Source: Brevibacterium album DSM 18261 (GTDB lineage Bacteria > Actinomycetota > Actinomycetes > Actinomycetales > Brevibacteriaceae). From it: a stretch of 64,000 nucleotides of DNA. The notes beneath the pieces are model-generated. The model saw nothing but the letters and a program-made list of their open reading frames with translations. It had not been told where the DNA came from and made no database searches. Shown piece after piece: positions 30,898 through 39,742 of the stretch (position 1 is the stretch's first letter; each line of letters begins with the position of its first letter). The position numbers and the translations under genes were made by a program. Location of the stretch: NCBI RefSeq assembly GCF_000426445.1, contig NZ_AUFJ01000009.1, positions 186,001 to 250,000 on the forward strand, read 5' to 3'.

Positions 30898-32574
30898 GTG
30901 ACTGCCCCCACCGCCGATCCGACTGCCGCGACGTCCTCTGCCGCGGACCCGCGCACGCGTCGCGGCCGTGCGCGTGCGGCAGCCCCCGGCACCGTCGTCC
31001 TGGGCCTGAGCGTCCGGACCTGGGGGTGGCTGCTGCCCGCGCTCATCGCCGCGGTGGGCGGAGTCCTCCGCTTCTTCCGGCTCGGCACTCCCGGCACCCT
31101 CATCTTCGACGAGACGTACTACGTCAAGGAGGGCTGGTCGCTCGCGAACTTCGGCTACGAGCGGAGCTGGCCGGACGAGCCCAATCCGGCGTTCGAGGCC
31201 GGCGACCCCTGGGTCGTGCTCGGCGAGGGCGATTTCGTGGTGCACCCGCCCCTGGGCAAATGGCTGATCGGCTGGGGCATCGAGCTGTTCGGGCAGGCGA
31301 ACACGTTCGGTTGGCGGTTCTCCGCAGCGCTCGTGGGCACGCTGTCCATCCTCATGCTGGGCGTCATCGCGTGGAAGCTGCTGGGCTCCGTCTGGCTGGG
31401 TGCGATCGCGGCCCTGCTCCTGGCCGTGGACGGCGAACACCTCGTGCACTCGCGCACCTCCCTGCTGGACATCTTCGTCATGTTCTTCGTCCTCGCGGGG
31501 TTCGGCCTGCTCGTGGCCGACCGCCTGCAGACCCGGGGCCGGATCGACCGGGCGCTGACGGCGGCGGGGGCCGGCGCCTCGGCGGCAGACCTGCGCTCGC
31601 ATCTGCGCGCCCGCGCGCCCTGGCTCACGCCCGAGGCCTGGGGCCCCTCCCTGGGCATGCGCCCCTACCGGCTTGCCGCGGGGCTGGCGCTGGGCTGTGC
31701 GATGGGCGTGAAGTGGTCGGGGCTGTACGCCCTCGCGGTGTTCGGCCTCATGACCGTGATCTGGGACTGGGGGCACCGCCGCCGCATGGGCGTGCGGCAT
31801 CCGTGGCGTGCGGCGCTGCTCAAGGACGCGGTTCCCGCCTTCTGCTCCCTCGTGCCCGTCGCGTTCGCCGTCTACGTGGTCTCGTGGACGGGATGGATCG
31901 TCAATCGGGGCGGCTACTACCGCGACTGGGCGGAGCAGAACTCCGGCTGGTGGGACTTCCTGCCCGATTGGCTCGTGAGCCTCGCCCGCTATCACAAGGC
32001 GGCCTATGACTTCCACGTGGGCCTCGACTCCGAGCACACCTACATGTCGAATCCGTGGGGCTGGATCGTGCAGTGGCGGCCCACGAGCTTCTACTACAAG
32101 ACCGCCGAGGCCGGGGGGCAGGGCTGCGCGGTCGACCAGTGCTCCTCGGCGATCACCTCGGTGGGCAATCCCGTGGTGTGGGGGCTCGCGCCGCTGGCGG
32201 TCCTCGTGCTGCTGTTCGCGTGGGCCGTGCGCCGGGACTGGCGGGCCGAGGCCGTGCTCGCAGGGCTGCTCGCGACCTGGGCGCCGTGGTTCATGTACCA
32301 GGAGCGGACGATCTTCACGTTCTACACCATCGTCATGGTGCCCTTCGTGGTCCTGGGGCTCACGTATGCGCTCGGTCTGCTGTGGGGCAGGCAGCCCGGC
32401 GCCGAGGCGGGATCCCCGCGGCCCGAGGGCACCCTGGTGCTGCGCCGGACGGTGGTGGGGCTCGTGCTCGCCGGAGCGATCATGGCCTTCGCGTTCTTCT
32501 GGCCGGTGTGGACGGCCACCTGGATCCCGCGCGAGGCCTGGGAGATCCGGATGTGGAACCCCACCTGGATCTGA
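30898..32574 (+). CDS. pmt: Dolichyl-phosphate-mannose-type protein O-mannosyltransferase
   Basis: A 558-aa polytopic GT39 enzyme that transfers mannose from polyprenyl-phosphate-mannose to Ser/Thr of secreted proteins during Sec export. The catalytic extracytoplasmic loop carries IFDETYYVKEGW near residue 65, with the Asp-Glu pair essential in the family. VHPPLGKWLIGWG follows near 118, then many membrane helices, AVDGEHLVHSRTSLLD near 180, and a C-terminal TIVMVPFVVLGLTYALG segment. GTG at 30898 is chosen from the N-terminal layout; the frame is open far upstream inside the divergent gene. It depends on a polyprenyl-phosphate-mannose synthase elsewhere. Confidence 0.93.
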   Translation: MTAPTADPTAATSSAADPRTRRGRARAAAPGTVVLGLSVRTWGWLLPALIAAVGGVLRFFRLGTPGTLIFDETYYVKEGWSLANFGYERSWPDEPNPAFEAGDPWVVLGEGDFVVHPPLGKWLIGWGIELFGQANTFGWRFSAALVGTLSILMLGVIAWKLLGSVWLGAIAALLLAVDGEHLVHSRTSLLDIFVMFFVLAGFGLLVADRLQTRGRIDRALTAAGAGASAADLRSHLRARAPWLTPEAWGPSLGMRPYRLAAGLALGCAMGVKWSGLYALAVFGLMTVIWDWGHRRRMGVRHPWRAALLKDAVPAFCSLVPVAFAVYVVSWTGWIVNRGGYYRDWAEQNSGWWDFLPDWLVSLARYHKAAYDFHVGLDSEHTYMSNPWGWIVQWRPTSFYYKTAEAGGQGCAVDQCSSAITSVGNPVVWGLAPLAVLVLLFAWAVRRDWRAEAVLAGLLATWAPWFMYQERTIFTFYTIVMVPFVVLGLTYALGLLWGRQPGAEAGSPRPEGTLVLRRTVVGLVLAGAIMAFAFFWPVWTATWIPREAWEIRMWNPTWI

Positions 32575-32713
32575 GGCCCAGCCCCGGGTGGGTGGCTCGA
32601 TGGCGTGCATCGGTGCGGCGACTCACAGCAGCATCGTCTCAATCGGGACCGCTTCGCCGAGAGTGCGAGCTTCCAGATCGGGCCGGATCGACCGGTCGGG
32701 CAGAGGCGCCGAT

Positions 32714-32905
32714 TCAGCCTCGGCGGCCTCCGGGGCCCTCGTGGCCGAGCGCCTTGCCCGCGGCACGCCGGGCCTGCCTGATCCTGTCGTCGTAGCGCCC
32801 CTTGGTCGCGCGGCGGGCAGCGACCTCCGCCCCGTCCAGCACGGAGCGTCCCTGCGGTCCGCGCAGGAGGCGGAAGAGCATCCACACGATACGGCCGAAC
32901 TTCAT
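32714..32905 (-). CDS. Small conserved-looking basic protein
   Basis: A 63-aa frame: an amphipathic or membrane-associating start (KFGRIVWMLFRLLRG), then a strongly basic helix (GAEVAARRATKGRYDDRIRQ). The ATG at 32905 follows AAAGGA at a good distance, which is the main argument for translation. Similar short proteins beginning MKFGRxxWMxxR are familiar from actinobacterial annotations, but no function is known. Possibly a membrane- or nucleic-acid-associated peptide. Confidence 0.5.
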   Translation of the reverse strand: MKFGRIVWMLFRLLRGPQGRSVLDGAEVAARRATKGRYDDRIRQARRAAGKALGHEGPGGRRG

Positions 32906-33096
32906 GGCGGAGATCCTTTCGCGGAGCAGAGCTGCGGGGGCGATTCTACGGGGCCGGCCTGCGTGCTCCCTCACAGAGCCGCACGCGCCGAGAGCTGCAC
33001 GCGTCCTGAGCTGCGCGCACCCAGAGCTATACGCGCCCCGTGGGGGAGCGGGCGCACAGGGTGGGCACGCGCCGTTCCCACGGGTAGGTTCGGAGC

Positions 33097-34263
33097 ATGA
33101 CCACAGCTCACATCATCGGGGCGGGCATCGCCGGTCTCGCGCTGGCGGCGGCGCTGCCGCGCGGCTGGGAGGTGCACCTGCACGAGGCGGACTGGGATCC
33201 GAGGGCGGTGCCCACGCTGTTCGGCCTCCAGGCCGGCGGTCTGCGGGCGCTCGCGCGGCTGGGCCTGGAGCAGGAGGTGCGCCGACGCGCCGTCAGGGTC
33301 GCAGAGGGCCGGCTCAGCGATGCCCGCGGCCGCACGCTCGCGCACATGCAGATGCGCGAGGTCGACATCCCCCTCGTCCCCCGCACGGAGCTGCGCGACC
33401 TCCTACGTGGGGCCCTGCCCGCGTCCGTGCGGGTGCACCGCCATCGAGTCCACTCCGCGCGCGGTCTCGAGGCCGACCTCGTCGTCGGTGCCGACGGGGT
33501 GCACAGCCGTGTCCGCCGCGATTTCTGGGGACCTGCCTCGGCCGCCCGCAGGCTCCCCGTCACCGTGATCCGCGGCGTCATCGACGAGGATCCCGTGGGC
33601 GGCAGGTTCCAGGAGGTGTGGCGGGCGGACGGGCTCTTCGGGATCACACCGCGGCCCGGCGGCGGGATCAACTGGTTCGCAACGGTGCCCGCACAGCGCT
33701 TCTCCGGCAGAGAGGAGGCCCTGGCGCATCTCCGCCGGCGCTGGGAGGGCTGGGCCGAGGACCCCCAGCGCGTCCTGGCCCACGCGCGCGAGGCCGACAC
33801 CCTCGTCAACGACCTCTGGGAGTCGCGCTGGCCCGGCCGCCTCGTGCGCACCATGCCCCGGGCCGCAGAGGCCGAGGCCGTCCCCCTCGCCGCAGGTGAT
33901 CAGGCCGCAGAGGTCCGGGGTGGGGCGGATGTCTCCGGGGCCGGGCTGGGTGCTCCTCCGGCGGGAGCGCTCGGAGCTCCCGGCCCGCGGTACGCCGTGC
34001 TCATCGGGGACGCCGCTCATGCGATGGCGCCCAATCTGGGCCGGGGCGCCAACGAGTCCCTCGTCGACGCCGCCGCCCTGAGCCGTCTTCTGGAGACTCA
34101 TCCCCTGCCGCAGGCGCTGCGGAGGTACGAGGCCGCCCGGCTCGTGCGGCCCCAGGCGGTCCGCCGCGCCTCCCGCGCCGTCCTGGGCGTGGCGACGACG
34201 CGGCACGACCGTCTGCGCGACCGGCTCCTCGGCCTCCTGCCCAACGGCCCCGGCGCACCCTGA
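33097..34263 (+). CDS. FAD-dependent monooxygenase (PHBH/aromatic hydroxylase family)
   Basis: A 388-aa flavoprotein. AHIIGAGIAGLALAAAL at residues 4-20 is the FAD dinucleotide-binding GxGxxG. DLVVGADGVHSRVRRDF near residue 128 is the DG motif. YAVLIGDAAHAMAPNLGRG near residue 302 is the GD motif contacting the FAD ribityl chain. It resembles salicylate/zeaxanthin-type monooxygenases, which hydroxylate or epoxidise aromatic or isoprenoid substrates using NAD(P)H and O2. An Ala/Gly-rich insertion precedes the GD motif. Single gene; no pathway neighbours to suggest a substrate. Confidence 0.85.
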   Translation: MTTAHIIGAGIAGLALAAALPRGWEVHLHEADWDPRAVPTLFGLQAGGLRALARLGLEQEVRRRAVRVAEGRLSDARGRTLAHMQMREVDIPLVPRTELRDLLRGALPASVRVHRHRVHSARGLEADLVVGADGVHSRVRRDFWGPASAARRLPVTVIRGVIDEDPVGGRFQEVWRADGLFGITPRPGGGINWFATVPAQRFSGREEALAHLRRRWEGWAEDPQRVLAHAREADTLVNDLWESRWPGRLVRTMPRAAEAEAVPLAAGDQAAEVRGGADVSGAGLGAPPAGALGAPGPRYAVLIGDAAHAMAPNLGRGANESLVDAAALSRLLETHPLPQALRRYEAARLVRPQAVRRASRAVLGVATTRHDRLRDRLLGLLPNGPGAP

Positions 34264-34308
34264 CAGCCCCACACTCCCCACTCCCCACTCCCCGATCCCC
34301 GCCGGGTG

Positions 34309-34353
34309 AGCACTTCATGTCGGCTCCGACGGCGGAATCCGACAGGAAGCGCT
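34309..34353 (+). terminator. Imperfect hairpin after monooxygenase gene
   Basis: Arms 34309-34323 and 34339-34353 pair at 13 of 15 positions around a 15-nt GC-rich loop, 46 bp after the stop. A plausible terminator separating the monooxygenase from the nonulosonate operon. The interval 34264-34518 otherwise holds a short CACTCCCC-type repeat (34271-34290) and the upstream region of the next operon. Confidence 0.4.
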
Positions 34354-34518
34354 CACATGAAGAGATGGTGGCGGATCGGGGACAGTGCAGATGAGGGAGC
34401 CTCTAGTCGTCCTCGGCACATCCGGCAGATGAACAGCCGGTGACAACACCCGATCCTTGCGCATACGCCGCCCTCCGTTCACCTGCGCGCAACCATGCGC
34501 GGCCTACCGTGGCCGCCT

Positions 34519-35964
34519 ATGACGACCTCGACCACACCCCCCGGACTCCGCGGCGGAGCACAGCCCGGCGCCGCCCGCCCCACGGCGGTCGCGATCATCC
34601 CGGCCCGCGGCGGCTCCAAGGGGATCCCGCTCAAGAACCTGCAGAAGGTGGCCGGCCGCACCCTGCTGGCCCGCGCGATCGACGCCGCCCACGGCGCCCG
34701 GCACATCGACCGGGTCCTCGTCTCGACCGATCACGAGGGCATCGCCGCCGAGGCCCGAGCCGCCGGCGCACAGGTGATCCACCGGCCTGCGGAGATCGCG
34801 GGGGACCACGCGAGCAGCGAGTCCGCCCTCCTCCACGCACTGCACGCCCTGAGCACCGCTGAGACCCCCGGCACCGCAGTCCCGAACGCCGCCGCTCCAG
34901 GCACAGTGAGTGGCCCGGGCACAGCGAACGCGGGGAGCACAGAGTCCGCTGGCCTCCCCGCCGTCACGGTCTTCCTCCAGTGCACCTCGCCGTTCATCGA
35001 CCCCGCCGCCCTCGACAGCGCAATCGCGCAGGTGGCGGACGACCGCGCGGACGTCGTCTTCTCCGCCGTCGAGGACCATTCCTTCCTCTGGAAACTGGGA
35101 CCGGACGCACGTGCGCAGGCCGTGGGCCACGAGGCCTCCTTCCGCCCCCGCCGCCAGGACCGCGAGCCCCATTTCAACGAGACGGGCGCCTTCTACGTCA
35201 TGGACACGCGGGGATTCCTGGAGAGCGGCCACCGCTTCTTCGGCCGCATCGGCATCGAGGAGGTGCCCGCGGAGCACGCCAGGGAGATCGACTCCATGAG
35301 CGATCTCAGCCTGGTCCGCGCGCTCGCTGAGGGACAGGAGCCGCCCTCGCACCTCGACGTCGACGCCCTCGTCACGGACTTCGACGGGGTCCACACCGAC
35401 GATTCCGCGTTCGTCTCCGAGGACGGCCGCGAGGAGGTCCGCGTGCACCGCGGCGACGGCATGGGCGTGGGTCGCCTCGTGAATGCGGGCTTCCCCGTCC
35501 TCATCCTCTCCAAAGAGCGCAACCCCGTCGTCACCCGCCGCGCGGAGAAGCTGCGGACCGAGGTGCTCCAGGGCATCGACGATAAGGCCTCCGCCCTCGA
35601 AGGCTGGTGTGCCGCCCGCGGCCTGGACCCCGCCCGCGTTGCCTATGTGGGCAACGACCTCAACGATCTGCCCGCTTTCGGCGTGGTGGGCTGGCCCATC
35701 GCGGTCGCCGATGCCCACCCGGCCGTGCGCACCGCCGCCCGTCTCGTCCTCACCCGCGAGGGCGGGCACGGCGCAGTGCGAGAGGTCTGCGACCTCATCC
35801 CCGATTCCGTCCTGCAGGCCGCGCCCGAGGCCGCCGCGGGCCGCCGCGAAGGCAGCCCCGGGCACATGCCTCGGCGGCCCGTCCCGCAGTCCGACCACCG
35901 ATCCGTCCCGCTGCCCACGGCAGCTCTGACCCCCTCTGCACGCAATCTCAAGGAGTTCGCATGA
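34519..35964 (+). CDS. CMP-nonulosonate synthetase fused to KdsC-like HAD phosphatase
   Basis: A 481-aa two-domain protein. Residues 20-265 are a NeuA-type cytidylyltransferase: AIIPARGGSKGIPLKNL near residue 26, FLQCTSPFID near 150, HFNETGAFYVM near 215. A Pro/Ala/Gly-rich insert of about 30 residues sits near 115. Residues 280-430 are a HAD phosphatase of the KdsC/YrbI kind: DALVTDFDGVHTDD near 285, SKERNPVV, and YVGNDLNDLPAFG near 375. It would dephosphorylate a 9-phosphate sugar acid and activate it as the CMP derivative, a job done by two proteins elsewhere. A TACCGT -10-like box ends 8 nt before the ATG, so the mRNA may be leaderless; ATG at 34495 is an alternative. The stop overlaps the neuB-like start. 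Confidence 0.85.
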   Translation: MTTSTTPPGLRGGAQPGAARPTAVAIIPARGGSKGIPLKNLQKVAGRTLLARAIDAAHGARHIDRVLVSTDHEGIAAEARAAGAQVIHRPAEIAGDHASSESALLHALHALSTAETPGTAVPNAAAPGTVSGPGTANAGSTESAGLPAVTVFLQCTSPFIDPAALDSAIAQVADDRADVVFSAVEDHSFLWKLGPDARAQAVGHEASFRPRRQDREPHFNETGAFYVMDTRGFLESGHRFFGRIGIEEVPAEHAREIDSMSDLSLVRALAEGQEPPSHLDVDALVTDFDGVHTDDSAFVSEDGREEVRVHRGDGMGVGRLVNAGFPVLILSKERNPVVTRRAEKLRTEVLQGIDDKASALEGWCAARGLDPARVAYVGNDLNDLPAFGVVGWPIAVADAHPAVRTAARLVLTREGGHGAVREVCDLIPDSVLQAAPEAAAGRREGSPGHMPRRPVPQSDHRSVPLPTAALTPSARNLKEFA

Positions 35965-36989
35965 GCCAGACGCTCGCTTCCACCGCAGTCCTCGCCTTCG
36001 CGCCCGTGTCCGCCGCAGAGCCGGCCACCGCGCAGGCCGCGCAGCAGACCGCCGCGAGCACCCCCGGCGCGCAGACCGTCCTCCGGCCGGCGCTGGCCCT
36101 CGACCGGATGCCGGCCGCCTCCCCCGCCCCCGTCGCCATCGGCGATCTGCGGGTGGGTCCGGGCGAGCCCGTCTACATGATCGGCGAGATCGGCATCAAC
36201 CACAACGGCGATGTCGAGATCGCCAAGCGGCTCATGGACGTGGCCGCAGAGGCCGGCGCCCAGGCCGTGAAGTTCCAGAAGCGCAACCCGGACGTCGCGG
36301 TGCCCGAGGCCCAGAAGTCCAAGATGCGCGAGACCCCCTGGGGCACCATGACCTACCTCGAGTACAAGTACCGCGTGGAGTTCGAGCGCGAGCAGTACCG
36401 GGAGATCGACGCGCACGCGCAGAAGCTCGGCCTGCAGTGGTTCGCCTCGCCGTGGGACGTCGATTCGGTCGAGTTCCTCGAGACGGAGTTCGACGCCCTC
36501 ACCTACAAGATCGCCTCGGCCTCGCTCACGGACTTCGAGCTGCTGCGCGCCGTCGCCGCGACGGGCAAGCCCGTGCTGTGCTCCTCGGGCATGGCCGACT
36601 GGGCGATCCTGGACGCCGCGGTGGAGGTCTTCGACCAGGACAGGCTCGTCCTCATGCACGCGGCCTCGACCTACCCGCTGCCGCCGGAGGAGGCCGGCCT
36701 GCTGGCGATCCCGGCGATGCGCGAGCGCTACGGTGTCCCGGTGGGCTACTCCGGTCACGAGATCGGCACGGAGATCTCGCTTGCGGCCGTCGCCCTGGGC
36801 GCGGTGACGGTGGAGCGCCACATCACCCTCGACACGAACATGTGGGGCTCGGACCAGTCCGCCTCGATGGAGCCGGAGGAGTTCATCGCGCTCTGCCGCG
36901 GCGTGCGGGTGATCGAGCGCGCCCTGGGCGACGGCGAGAAGCGCATCATGCCGGGTGAGGAGTCGAAGATCGCCTCCCTGCGCAAGTGA
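35961..36989 (+). CDS. NeuB-type nonulosonic acid synthase without SAF domain
   Basis: A 342-aa TIM-barrel synthase condensing PEP with a hexose or hexosamine (phosphate). After a 55-residue Ala/Pro-rich extension the barrel begins at YMIGEIGINHNGDVEIAKRL. It continues with AVKFQKRNPDVAVP, FASPWDVDSVEFLE, YKIASASLTDFELL, GYSGHEIGTEIS and ERHITLDTNMWGSDQSAS, which include the PEP- and metal-binding residues. The chain ends right after the barrel, so the C-terminal antifreeze-like SAF domain of typical NeuB is missing. Start after AAGGAG, overlapping the previous stop by 4 bp. Product could be Neu5Ac or the deaminated Kdn; the fused phosphatase and absence of an epimerase favour Kdn (inference). 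Confidence 0.88.
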   Translation: MSQTLASTAVLAFAPVSAAEPATAQAAQQTAASTPGAQTVLRPALALDRMPAASPAPVAIGDLRVGPGEPVYMIGEIGINHNGDVEIAKRLMDVAAEAGAQAVKFQKRNPDVAVPEAQKSKMRETPWGTMTYLEYKYRVEFEREQYREIDAHAQKLGLQWFASPWDVDSVEFLETEFDALTYKIASASLTDFELLRAVAATGKPVLCSSGMADWAILDAAVEVFDQDRLVLMHAASTYPLPPEEAGLLAIPAMRERYGVPVGYSGHEIGTEISLAAVALGAVTVERHITLDTNMWGSDQSASMEPEEFIALCRGVRVIERALGDGEKRIMPGEESKIASLRK

Positions 36990-37091
36990 GCCGGCGCCCG
37001 GCAGGAGGCAGGAGCCGCCTCCCGCCGGGCCGCTTCGCCCCCGCTCTCTCCGCCCGCCACGCCCTCCCCGGCACACCCAAGGACGCATTCC

Positions 37092-38129
37092 GTGACCCCA
37101 CCACCCCGCCTGTCCGTCGTCATCCCGGCCAAGGACGCCGAGGCGCACATCGCCGAGGCGCTCACGTCCCTCACACATCAGGGCGTGCCGGGCGAGGAGC
37201 TCGAGGTGGTGCTCGTCGACGACGGCTCGAGCGACCTCACGGGCGAGGTCGCCGCGGGCTTCGCCGACCGCTTCGGCTCCTTCCGGCTGCTGCGCAGCGA
37301 GCGTCCCACCGGTGTCGCCGCCGCCCGCAACCGCGGTCTGCGCGCGGCCCGCGGCGAGGCCCTCACCTTCCTCGACGCCGATGACTGGTACGGCAACGGC
37401 CATCTCGCGGTCATGCTGGCCGCCCTCGACGCGCTCGGCACGGACTCGGTGCGCACGGACATCATCCTCGCCTCAGGCAAGCACCGCTCGCTCAAGGCGG
37501 CCCCGGTCCACCTGCGCGGCCGCCGGCTGCGCTGCGCGGACTACACCGTGCGCGGCTTCGAGCAGACGATGGTGGACTACCCCAATCCGCCCACCGGCGT
37601 CTTCCGCCGCCACCTGCTCGATTCCGGACTCCTCCTCTTCGACGAGGACCTGCGCAGCGCGGAGGACCGGGAGTGGAACTGGCGGCTCATGCTCGAGTCC
37701 GAGACCTTCGCGGTGGTGGACACGCCGGGGGTCTACTACCGGCGGGACGTCGCCGGCTCGATCACGGCGGTCTACGACGAGACGCAGCTCGACTTCATCG
37801 CCAGCTGTGCGAAGACCCTCGCGCGCACCCGCGCCCTCGGCTGTTCGAACGCCCACACGCTCAAGGCCGCGCACAACCTCTTCGCCCTCGCCGATCTCCA
37901 TCTCCAGCGCCGCGCCGAGATGAGCCGCCGGCTCCGCACGGAGCTGATCCGCCGGGTCGCCGAGGTGGGCGCCGGCCTGTCGGAGGACGACCTCACAGCA
38001 CTCCTCGGCTCCTTCACCCGCAAGCGGCAGGCCGCGCTGCGTCCCATCCTGCGGGAGATCGAGCGGCGGCGCAGCAGCGCGACCATGCCCCGCCCCACCG
38101 CACCCGATACCCCGAGGAGGAGCGCATGA
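37092..38129 (+). CDS. GT2-family glycosyltransferase
   Basis: A 345-aa GT-A glycosyltransferase. LSVVIPAKDAEAHIAEAL opens the nucleotide-binding fold; VVLVDDGSSDLT near residue 38 and TFLDADDWYG near 93 (DxD equivalent) bind the sugar nucleotide and metal; RSAEDREWNWRLML near 195 carries the catalytic ED motif. The C-terminal 130 residues are helical and variable. GTG start after AAGGAC, 100 bp downstream of the synthase gene; its stop overlaps the next start by 4 bp. Probably adds one residue to the polymer or its linkage unit. Confidence 0.87.
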   Translation: MTPPPRLSVVIPAKDAEAHIAEALTSLTHQGVPGEELEVVLVDDGSSDLTGEVAAGFADRFGSFRLLRSERPTGVAAARNRGLRAARGEALTFLDADDWYGNGHLAVMLAALDALGTDSVRTDIILASGKHRSLKAAPVHLRGRRLRCADYTVRGFEQTMVDYPNPPTGVFRRHLLDSGLLLFDEDLRSAEDREWNWRLMLESETFAVVDTPGVYYRRDVAGSITAVYDETQLDFIASCAKTLARTRALGCSNAHTLKAAHNLFALADLHLQRRAEMSRRLRTELIRRVAEVGAGLSEDDLTALLGSFTRKRQAALRPILREIERRRSSATMPRPTAPDTPRRSA

Positions 38130-39742
38130 AGCAGGTCTTCGCCGCGTCCTCGTGGCTGCAGCTCGTGAACATCTCCGCCGCGCTCGACTCCGGCCTCCTC
38201 GACGAGGCCGAGGAGCGCGTGCTCCTCGTCTGCGACACCCGCCTCGTGAGCGAGGTGGGTCCGTCCTTCGCAGGGCAGCCGGAGGCCGCTCCGCTCGTGG
38301 CCCGCTTCGATCGGGTCATCGACCTGAATGCCTGGATCCGGCCCATGCACCCGGCGCAGTGGAGCGTGAAGACCACCGAGCGCGCCGTGTGGGGCAGGCT
38401 CCTCGCCCGGGCGTGGGAGCTCGAGGGCGCGGAGATCCAGCTGTTCCTCGAGTCCCTCCAGAGCAGTCCGGCGCAGCCGCTGGCCGCCGTGTTCGCCGAC
38501 GCGGAGCTCTTCGTCCACTCCGACGGCCTCATGACGTACGGCCCCTCGCGCAACCGGTTCTCCCCACTCGTCTGGCACCGCCTGTCCGGTCTGCTGCACA
38601 TGGACCTCGTGCCCGGGCTCACCCCCCTCCTGCTCAGCGAGTTCCCGGGGGTGCGGCGCATCCCCGTCCCCGCCGAGGCGCTGCGGGAGGTCATCGCCGA
38701 CGTCGCCTCCCGCACCGCCGCCGAGGTCTCCCCCGCCCCGCCGGGCTCCGTCCTCGTGATCGGCCAGTACCTCTCGGACATCGGGCTGCTCTCCGTCGAG
38801 GAGGAGACCGCGGTGTACGAGGACATGGTCCGCCGCGCGGCCGCCGAAGGAGCGAGCACGGTGCTGTTCAAGGCCCATCCCGCGGCCTCCTCGGCGGTGG
38901 GCGGGGTGCTGGAGCAACGGGCCCGGGCCGCGGGCATCGGCTTCGAGCTGCTCCCGGCCTCCCTGCCGGTCGAGGTGTGCGCGGAGCGGATGCGGCCTGA
39001 GGCCGTCTACAGCTGCTTCTCCACCGGCATGGTGACGGCCTGGCGCCTCTACGGCACCGCCGCGCGCTCCTTCGGCACGGAGCTGGCCCTCGAGGCCTTC
39101 GCACCGTACGAGAACAGCAATCGCATCCCCGTCACCATCTGCCGCGACCTGTTCGGCGACCCGGCGGGCGCGGGTCCGGCGGGCGCAGCCCCGGCAGAAG
39201 CGGGTCCGGCGGGCGGTGACGCCGGCGGCGGAGCCGGCACCCGCGCGCAGAGCCCCTACACCCTGCAGGAGCTCGTCGATGCCGTGGGCTACTGCATGCA
39301 GTCCCGCATCCTCGCGGTGCTGCGCCCACGGGCCGAGGCGTTCCTCACCGCGCACGGCGCGGAGGCCTCCGCGTACTTCAAGCGCCGCCGCCTCACGAAG
39401 CTGGATCTGCCCGGCGGGCTGCCGCCCCGGGCAGGGACGCTGCCGCAGAGGGCGCGCCGGGCTGCGGGCCGCGGCGCGCGCGAGGCTGTGCAGACTGCCG
39501 CACACGCGCTGCCGCCTGAGGTGGTGGAGGGCTTCCGGCCGCTTGCGGCGCTGGCCGGGCGGACGGGGCTCAGGATGCGGACGAGCGCTGGACGGGTCGC
39601 TGCCGAGGCCGGCGGCCGGGTGCGGAGCGCCCTCGCACGGGCCGCCGGCGGAGCTCCCACGACGGGGGCACATGCTCGACCGGCCCCCGCAGGTGCGCCC
39701 ACCGGCCCCGGGGCGGCAGGGGAAGGACAGGAGGCCAGGTGA
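38126..39742 (+). CDS. Polysialyltransferase-family glycosyltransferase
   Basis: A 538-aa GT-B-like enzyme resembling bacterial polysialyltransferases. LFVHSDGLMTYGP near residue 131 fits the D/E-D/E-G motif region, TVLFKAHPAAS near 247 is the HP motif that binds CMP, and YSCFSTGMV near 296 is the Ser/Thr motif. The last 150 residues are Ala/Gly/Arg-rich and probably disordered or membrane-associated. A Gly/Ala/Pro insert lies near residue 355. It begins after GAGGAGGAG and overlaps both neighbours by 4 bp. With a CMP-sugar synthetase in the same operon, transfer of a nonulosonic acid is the likely reaction. Confidence 0.75.
   Translation: MKQVFAASSWLQLVNISAALDSGLLDEAEERVLLVCDTRLVSEVGPSFAGQPEAAPLVARFDRVIDLNAWIRPMHPAQWSVKTTERAVWGRLLARAWELEGAEIQLFLESLQSSPAQPLAAVFADAELFVHSDGLMTYGPSRNRFSPLVWHRLSGLLHMDLVPGLTPLLLSEFPGVRRIPVPAEALREVIADVASRTAAEVSPAPPGSVLVIGQYLSDIGLLSVEEETAVYEDMVRRAAAEGASTVLFKAHPAASSAVGGVLEQRARAAGIGFELLPASLPVEVCAERMRPEAVYSCFSTGMVTAWRLYGTAARSFGTELALEAFAPYENSNRIPVTICRDLFGDPAGAGPAGAAPAEAGPAGGDAGGGAGTRAQSPYTLQELVDAVGYCMQSRILAVLRPRAEAFLTAHGAEASAYFKRRRLTKLDLPGGLPPRAGTLPQRARRAAGRGAREAVQTAAHALPPEVVEGFRPLAALAGRTGLRMRTSAGRVAAEAGGRVRSALARAAGGAPTTGAHARPAPAGAPTGPGAAGEGQEAR

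Noticed and set aside
36960..37091. Terminator or small gene between the synthase and GT2 genes
   Set aside because: No stable hairpin or ribosome-bound frame was seen; the gap is taken as an operon spacer.
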